Below are positions 35,701 through 44,700 of a stretch of 64,000 bases of DNA, piece after piece (position 1 is the first letter of the stretch; each line of letters begins with the position of its first letter). The position numbers and the translations under genes are program-made. The notes below the pieces were generated by a model. That model saw only the letters and a program-made list of their open reading frames with translations, searched no databases and was not told the origin of the DNA. Source of the DNA: Lamellibrachia columna (Eukaryota > Annelida > Polychaeta > Sabellida > Siboglinidae); assembly GCA_963662155.1 (NCBI GenBank), contig OY759271.1:38354345-38418344 (forward strand), written 5' to 3'.

Positions 35701-38700
35701 TATGTGTAAGGTAGCTCAATGACATTTATGTGTAAGGTAGCTCAATGACATTTATGTGTAAGGTAGCTCAATGAAATTTATGTGTAAGGTAGCGCAATGA
35801 AATTTTACAATCTTATTTTGCCATATGCAATGAGACTATCGCAATTTTGGGAAGTGGCATCTTTTCACGAAATGTCTTTGATAATCATAGATTTTTCACT
35901 CAAAACCAAATTTTCTAACAATTTGTTTGCACTTGATGCATGAAGTAATTGAGCAGTGGTAATGTAGAATATTGGTCTGTTGCAGGCGTGTGAGGATGCG
36001 TCTGAGGAGGCAGTCAAGGCTGTCATGTTGACAGGAAACAGCTACGACCGCATCACACTCGTGACCAACACTGATGAATCAGTAACTCTTAAACAGAAGG
36101 TACATATACTTTTGTTATATTGAATACATCATGCCATTTATATTGGTTTGCATAAAATATGGTGTTTGTTTATGCGTGAATGCACTTTTGCATTGCTGAC
36201 TCGGTAGTAGTAGTGGGAATCATTTTGCATGTGCTGCTTTCAGTATGTTCCGACTAAGGTTCTGCCATTGCCTTCGGTCATCTGACCTCAGCCAATCTAT
36301 GTCTTTCTCGATGCGAAGATGCTAATTGTTGCTGTATTTGTAGGTGATCTCCATATAATTGTTGCTGTGTTTGTAAGTGTTCTCCTTGTAATTGTTGCTG
36401 TGTTTGTAGGTGTTCTCCATGTATTTGTTACTGTGTTTGTAGGAGTTTGTGTAATTGTTGCTGTGTTTGTAGGTGTTCTCCATGTATTTGTTACTGTGTT
36501 TGTAGGAGTTTGTGTAATTGTTGCTGTGTTTGTAGGTGTTCTCCATGTATTTGTTACTGTGTTTGTAGGTGTTCTCCATGTAATTGTTCCCGTGTTTGTA
36601 AGTGTTCTCCATGTAATTGTTCCCGTGTTTGTAAGTGTTCTCCATGTAATTGTTCCCATGTTTGTAAGTGTTCTCCATGTAATTGTTCCCGTGTTTGTGG
36701 ATGTTCTCCATGTAATTGTTCCCGTGTTTGTAAATGTTCTCCATGTAATTGTTCCCATGTTTGTAGGTGTTCTCCATGTAATTGTTCCCGTGTTTGTAGG
36801 TGTTCTCCATGTAATTGTTCCCGTGTTTGTAAATGTTCTCCATGCAATTGTTCCCGTGTTTGTAAATGTTCTCCATGTAATTGTTCCCGTGTTTGTAGGT
36901 GTTCTCCATGTAATTGTTCCCGTGTTTGTAGGTGTTCTCCATGTAATTGTTCCCGTGTTTGTAAGTGTTCTCCATGTAATTGTTCCCGTGTTTGTAAATG
37001 TTCTCCATGTAATTGTTCCCGTGTTTGTAAGTGTTCTCCATGTAATTGTTCCCGTGTTTGTAGGTGTTCTCCATGTAATTGTTCCCGTGTTTGTAAGTGT
37101 TCTCCATGTAATTGTTCCCGTGTTTGTAAATGTTCTCCATGTAATTGTTCCCGTGTTTGTAAGTGTTCTCCATGTAATTGTTCCCGTGTTTGTGGATGTT
37201 CTCCATGTAATTGTTCCCGTGTTTGTAAATGTTCTCCATGTAATTGTTCCCGTGTTTGTAGGTGTTCTCTCCATGTAATTGTTCCCGTGTTTGTAAATGT
37301 TCTCCATGTAATTGTTCCCGTGTTTGTAGGTGTTCTCCATGTAATTGTTCCCGTGTTTGTAAGTGTTCTCCATGTAATTGTTCCCGTGTTTGTAAATGTT
37401 CTCCATGTAATTGTTCCCGTGTTTGTAAGTGTTCTCCATGTAATTGTTCCCGTGTTTGTAAGTGTTCTCCATGTAATTGTTCCCGTGTTTGTAAGTGTTC
37501 TCCATGTAATTGTTCCCGTGTTTGTGGATGTTCTCCATGTAATTGTTCCCGTGTTTGTAAATGTTCTCCATGTAATTGTTCCCATGTTTGTAGGTGTTCT
37601 CCATGTAATTGTTCCCGTGTTTGTAGGTGTTCTCCATGTAATTGTTCCCGTGTTTGTAAATGTTCTCCATGTAATTGTTCCCGTGTTTGTAAATGTTCTC
37701 CATGTAATTGTTCCCGTGTTTGTAGGTGTTCTCCATGTAATTGTTCCCGTGTTTGTGGATGTTCTCCATGTAATTGGTCCCGTGTTTGTGGATGTTCTCC
37801 ATGTAATTGTTCCCGTGTTTGTAAATGTTCTCCATGTAATTGTTCCCGTGTTTGTAGGTGTTCTCCATGTAATTGTTCCCGTGTTTGTAGGTGTTCTCCA
37901 TGTAATTGTTCCCGTGTTTGTAAATGTTCTCCATGTAATTGTTCCCGTGTTTGTAGGTGTTCTCCATGTAATTGTTCCCGTGTTTGTAAGTGTTCTCGAT
38001 GTAATTGTTCCCGTGTTTGTGGATGTTCTCCATGTAATTGTTCCCGTGTTTGTAAATGTTCTCCATGTAATTGTTCCCGTGTTTGTAGGTGTTCTCCATG
38101 TAATTGTTCCCATGTTTGTAGGTGTTCTCCATGTAATTGTTCCCGTGTTTGTAAATGTTCTCCATGTAATTGTTCCCGTGTTTGTAAATGTTCTCCATGT
38201 AATTGTTCCCGTGTTTGTAGGTGTTCTCCATGTAATTGTTCCCGTGTTTGTAAGTGTTCTCCATGTAATTGTTCCCGTGTTTGTGGATGTTCTCCATGTA
38301 ATTGTTCCCGTGTTTGTAAATGTTCTCCATGTAATTGTTCCCGTATTTGTAGGTGTTCTCCATGTAATTGTTCCCGTGTTTGTAGGTGTTCTCCATGTAA
38401 TTGTTCCCGTGTTTGTAAGTGTTCTCCATGTAATTGTTCCAGTGTTTGTAGGTGTTCTCCATGTAATTGTTCCCGTGTTTGTAAGTGTTCTCCATGTAAT
38501 TGTTCCCGTGTTTGTGGATGTTCTCCATGTAATTGTTCCCGTGTTTGTAAATGTTCTCCATGTAATTGTTCCCGTGTTTGTAGGTGTTCTCCATGTAATT
38601 GTTCCCGTGTTTGTAGGTATTCTCCATGTAATTGTTCCCGTGTTTGTAGGTGTTCTCCATGTAATTGTTCCCGTGTTTGTAAGTGTTCTCCATGTAATTG

Positions 38701-41700
38701 TTCCCGTGTTTGTAGGTGTTCTCCATGTAATTGTTCCCGTGTTTGTAAGTGTTCTCCATGTAATTGTTCCCGTGTTTGTAAGTGTTCTCCATGTAATTGT
38801 TCCCGTGTTTGTGGATGTTCTCCATGTAATTGTTCCCGTGTTTGTAAATGTTCTCCATGTAATTGTTCCCATGTTTGTAGGTGTTCTCCATGTAATTGTT
38901 CCCGTGTTTGTAGGTGTTCTCCATGTAATTGTTCCCGTGTTTGTAAATGTTCTCCATGCAATTGTTCCCGTGTTTGTAAATGTTCTCCATGTAATTGTTC
39001 CCGTGTTTGTAGGTGTTCTCCATGTAATTGTTCCCGTGTTTGTAGGTGTTCTCCATGTAATTGTTCCCGTGTTTGTAAGTGTTCTCCATGTAATTGTTCC
39101 CGTGTTTGTAAATGTTCTCCATGTAATTGTTCCCGTGTTTGTAAGTGTTCTCCATGTAATTGTTCCCGTGTTTGTAGGTGTTCTCCATGTAATTGTTCCC
39201 GTGTTTGTAAGTGTTCTCCATGTAATTGTTCCCGTGTTTGTAAATGTTCTCCATGTAATTGTTCCCGTGTTTGTAAGTGTTCTCCATGTAATTGTTCCCG
39301 TGTTTGTGGATGTTCTCCATGTAATTGTTCCCGTGTTTGTAAATGTTCTCCATGTAATTGTTCCCGTGTTTGTAGGTGTTCTCTCTCCATGTAATTGTTC
39401 CCGTGTTTGTAAATGTTCTCCATGTAATTGTTCCCGTGTTTGTAGGTGTTCTCCATGTAATTGTTCCCGTGTTTGTAAGTGTTCTCCATGTAATTGTTCC
39501 CGTGTTTGTAAATGTTCTCCATGTAATTGTTCCCGTGTTTGTAAGTGTTCTCCATGTAATTGTTCCCGTGTTTGTAAGTGTTCTCCATGTAATTGTTCCC
39601 GTGTTTGTAAGTGTTCTCCATGTAATTGTTCCCGTGTTTGTGGATGTTCTCCATGTAATTGTTCCCGTGTTTGTAAATGTTCTCCATGTAATTGTTCCCA
39701 TGTTTGTAGGTGTTCTCCATGTAATTGTTCCCGTGTTTGTAGGTGTTCTCCATGTAATTGTTCCCGTGTTTGTAAATGTTCTCCATGTAATTGTTCCCGT
39801 GTTTGTAAATGTTCTCCATGTAATTGTTCCCGTGTTTGTAGGTGTTCTCCATGTAATTGTTCCCGTGTTTGTGGATGTTCTCCATGTAATTGGTCCCGTG
39901 TTTGTGGATGTTCTCCATGTAATTGTTCCCGTGTTTGTAAATGTTCTCCATGTAATTGTTCCCGTGTTTGTAGGTGTTCTCCATGTAATTGTTCCCGTGT
40001 TTGTAAGTGTTCTCGATGTAATTGTTCCCGTGTTTGTGGATGTTCTCCATGTAATTGTTCCCGTGTTTGTAAATGTTCTCCATGTAATTGTTCCCGTGTT
40101 TGTAGGTGTTCTCCATGTAATTGTTCCCGTGTTTGTAGGTGTTCTCCATGTAATTGTTCCCGTGTTTGTAAATGTTCTCCATGTAATTGTTCCCGTGTTT
40201 GTAAATGTTCTCCATGTAATTGTTCCCGTGTTTGTAGGTGTTCTCCATGTAATTGTTCCCGTGTTTGTAAGTGTTCTCCATGTAATTGTTCCCGTGTTTG
40301 TGGATGTTCTCCATGTAATTGTTCCCGTGTTTGTAAATGTTCTCCATGTAATTGTTCCCGTATTTGTAGGTGTTCTCCATGTAATTGTTCCCGTGTTTGT
40401 AGGTGTTCTCCATGTAATTGTTCCCGTGTTTGTAAGTGTTCTCCATGTAATTGTTCCAGTGTTTGTAGGTGTTCTCCATGTAATTGTTCCCGTGTTTGTA
40501 AGTGTTCTCCATGTAATTGTTCCCGTGTTTGTGGATGTTCTCCATGTAATTGTTCCCGTGTTTGTAAATGTTCTCCATGTAATTGTTCCCGTGTTTGTAG
40601 GTGTTCTCCATGTAATTGTTCCCGTGTTTGTAGGTATTCTCCATGTAATTGTTCCCGTGTTTGTAGGTGTTCTCCATGTAATTGTTCCCGTGTTTGTAAG
40701 TGTTCTCCATGTAATTGTTCCCGTGTTTGTAGGTGTTCTCCATGTAATTGTTCCCGTGTTTGTAAGTGTTCTCCATGTAATTGTTCCCGTGTTTGTAAGT
40801 GTTCTCCATGTAATTGTTCCCGTGTTTGTGGATGTTCTCCATGTAATTGTTCCCGTGTTTGTAAATGTTCTCCATGTAATTGTTCCCGTGTTTGTAGGTG
40901 TTCTCCATGTAATTGTTCCCGTGTTTGTAGGTATTCTCCATGTAATTGTTCCCGTGTTTGTAGGTGTTCTCCATGTAATTGTTCCCGTGTTTGTAGGTAT
41001 TCTCCATGTAATTGTTCCCGTGTTTGTAAATGTTCTCCATGTAATTGTTCCCGTGTTTGTAGGTGTTCTCCATGTAATTGTTCCCGTGTTTGTAAGCGTT
41101 CTCCATGTAATTGTTCCCGTGTTTGTAGGTGTTCTCCATGTAATTGTTCCCGTGTTTGTAGGTGTTCTCCATGTAATTGTTCCCATGTTTGTAAATGTTC
41201 TCCATGTAATTGTTCCCGTGTTTATAGGTGTTCTCCATGTAATTGTTCCGTGTTTGTAGGTGTTCTCCGTTGGTGCATTGACCTCCCAGCATGTGACGGC
41301 ATACCACTCAATGCAACACTTCAAGTTCAGGCTGTATCAGACATGTGTCGCCAAAGTAAGCGGAATAACAGTGGGAATAATGCTGTGATCGAAAGTGCTC
41401 GTGCTTCTCGTGAATCACGATATGTAAAGAGAGTTCATGACCCCTTGAACTCGTAAATACAAGTCATCATAAATAGAATTTAAATTTTTAGTTCTCGACC
41501 TGTAATTACGAGTTCACCGGGGTCGTGAGTATTTACCCAAAGAGAACTTTGCAACAATTGTTATGCATCGGTTCGATAAATTAGTGTTAGTTATTTTGTA
41601 GATGCATATCTTACATACATACATATGTTTCCGTGATATCAAGAACTTGTTGGTACCTCAAAACCCACCAAACCAGTATTCATCCAGTCAGCACGGCTGT

Positions 41701-44700
41701 TCACATCATCTGTGGCATGGTTGAACCTGTTTGAAACACATTTGCATGAAAACAAATAAACACAATATCCATAGCTGACTGTGCTAGCACAACAAAGAAT
41801 TATTCACTTGTTTCACCTGTAATTTGTTAAATGATCTTTATAGAGAATATCTGTTGTTTGTGTGCAGGTAAATTGGTTGAAGAGTAAGAACGTGAAGGAA
41901 CACAGTGAGATTCTGGAGCAGTGTTTACAGGACAGAGAATGGATTCAGAAGGTAAACGCCAGTAGAAAGTAGAACTGTGTTGGTTAGTGCTGGATTCTCT
42001 TACATTTGTTATTGCTTACATTATAAGGTGTAACTGTAATGAACCTATGTAATTTATTACGATCAAAGGAATGTTTACACTGTAACTTGACGAGAACAGT
42101 AAATACACCTTCTAGTGACTAGTGCCAATATACCAGATGTTATTGTTAGCGTAGCCATCATCCTGTACAATACCAGATGTTATTGTTAGTGTAGGCATCG
42201 TCCTGTACAATACCAGATGTTATTGTTAGTGTAGGCATTGTCCTGTACAATACCAGATGTTATTGTTACGTGGGCATCGTCCTGTACAATACCAGATGTT
42301 ATTGTTAGCGTGGGCATCGTCCTGTACAATGTTAGATGTTATTGTTAGCATGGGCATCGTCATGTACAATGTTAGTGTTAGCGTGGGCATCGCCTGTGCA
42401 ATACCAGATGTTAGTGTTAGCGTAGGCATCATCCTGTGCAATATGAGGTGTTAGCGTAGGCATAATCCTGCGCAATACCAGATGTTAGTGTTAGCGTAGG
42501 CATAATCCTGCGCAATACCAGATGTTAGTGTTAGCGTAGGCACCATCCTGTGCAATACCAGATGTTAGTGTTAGCGTAGGCATCATCCTGCGCAATACCA
42601 GATGTTAGTGTTAGCGTAGGCATAATCCTGCGCAATACCAGATGTTAGTGTTAGCATAGGCATAATCCTGCGCAATACCAGATGTTAGTGTTAGCGTAGG
42701 CATCATCCTGCGCAATACCAGATGTTAGTGTTAGCGTAGGCAATGCCAAATGTTAGTGTTAGCGTAGGCATCATCCTGCGCAATACCAGATGTTAGTTTT
42801 AGCGTAGGCATCAGCCTGTACAATGCCAGACGTTAGTGTTAGCATAGGCATCAGCCTGTACAATACCAGACGTTAGTGTCAGCGTAGGCATCAGCCTGTA
42901 CAATACCAGATGTTAGTGTCAGCGTAGGCATCAGCCTGTACAATACCAGATGTTATTGTCAGCGTAGGCATCAGCCTGTACAATACCAGATGTTAGTGTC
43001 AGCATAGGCATCAACCTGTATAATACCAGATGTTATTGTCAGCGTAGGCATCAGCCTGTACAGAACCAAATGTTAGTGTCAGCGTAGGCATCAGCCTGTA
43101 CATTACCAGATGTTATTGTCAGCGTAGGCATCAGCTTGTACAATACCAGATGCTAGTGTCAGCGTAGGCATCAGCATGTACAATACCAGACGTTAGTGTC
43201 AGCGTAGGCATCAGCCTGTACAATACCAGATGTTAGTGTCAGCGTAGGCATCAGCCTGTACAATACCAGACGTTAGTGTCAGCGTAGGCATCAGCCTTTA
43301 CAGTACCAGATGTTATTGTCAGCGTAGGCATCAGCCTGTACAATACCAGATGTTAGTGTCAGCGTAGGCATCAGCCTGTACAGTACCAGATGTTAGTGTC
43401 AGCGTAGGCATCAACCTGTACAATACCAGATGTTATTGTCAGCGTAGGCATCAGCCTGTACAGAACCAAATGTTAGTGTCAGCATAGGCATCAGCCTGTA
43501 CAATACCAGACGTTATTGTCAGCGTAGGCATCAGCCTGTACAATACCAAATGTTAGTGTCAGCGTAGGCATCAGCCTGTACAATACTAAATGTTAGTGTC
43601 AGCGTAGGCATCAGCCTGTACAATACCAGACGTTAGTGTCAGCGTAGGCATCAGCCTGTATAATATCAGCAACATTTTCAAGCCCCTCCAATTTGGATAC
43701 TTGTTGATCCTTCTGGGGTCTGAAGTTTGACATCAATAAGCTTCCTCCACAGTTGTCTTATAGTAGAGGTAATGCCAGGACCAGTTATCTCACCAAATAA
43801 AATCCTACTAATGTATCTCAAGGAGGGCAGGCAGAAATGTATTCAACTTGATTTTGCAAATTATTAAAGGTACGTTCTTATATAGTGCGGTTCAAAAGCG
43901 CTTTACACTTCACTCCCTCCAGACCTGTTCATTCCAATGCCATCTCGAATTCTCTGGGAAGCATTCAGCCACACTGCAATTACTGTGTGAAGACTATTCG
44001 TTCAGATATCCACCTCTGTCTGTAGCCAGGTACTCATTTATATAGCAGAGTGAACTGTGGCAACGTGGGATGAATGATATTGCCAAAGCTTCGAAACAGC
44101 AGCAAGAGGATTCGAAACAATTGAGAGCCCAACATTCTAACCACTCCCCACCCATTAAAACCTGGTTCTCTCAATTGAGAGCCCAACGTTCTAACCACTC
44201 CCCACCCATTAAAACCTGGTTCTCTCAATTGAGAGCCCGACGTTCTAACCACTCCCCACCCATTAAAACCTGGTTCTCTCAATTGAGAGCCCAACGTTCT
44301 AACCACTCCCCACCCATTAAAACCTGGTTCTCTCAATTGAGAGCCCAACGTTATAACCACTCTCCACCCATTAAAACCTGGTTCTCTCAATTGAGAGCCC
44401 AACGTTCTAACCACTCCCCACCCATTAAAACCTGGTTCTCTCAATTGAGAGCCCAACGTTATAACCACTCCCCACCCATTAAAACCTGGTTCTCTCAATT
44501 GAGAGCCCAACGTTATAACCACTCCCCACCCATTAAAACCTGGTTCTCTCAATTGAGAGCCCGACGTTCTAACCACTCCCCACCCATTAAAACCTGGTTC
44601 TCTCAATTGAGAGCCCAACGTTCTAACCACTCCCCACCCATTAAAACCTGGTTCTCTCAATTGAGAGCCCGACGTTCTAACCACTCCCCACCCATTAAAA

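Noticed and set aside
36297..41456. Open frames of 1661-1675 codons on both strands
   Set aside because: They consist only of an 11-residue repeat produced by a 33-bp stop-free unit, exist in several frames at once, and lie inside intron 10 of a well-supported gene.
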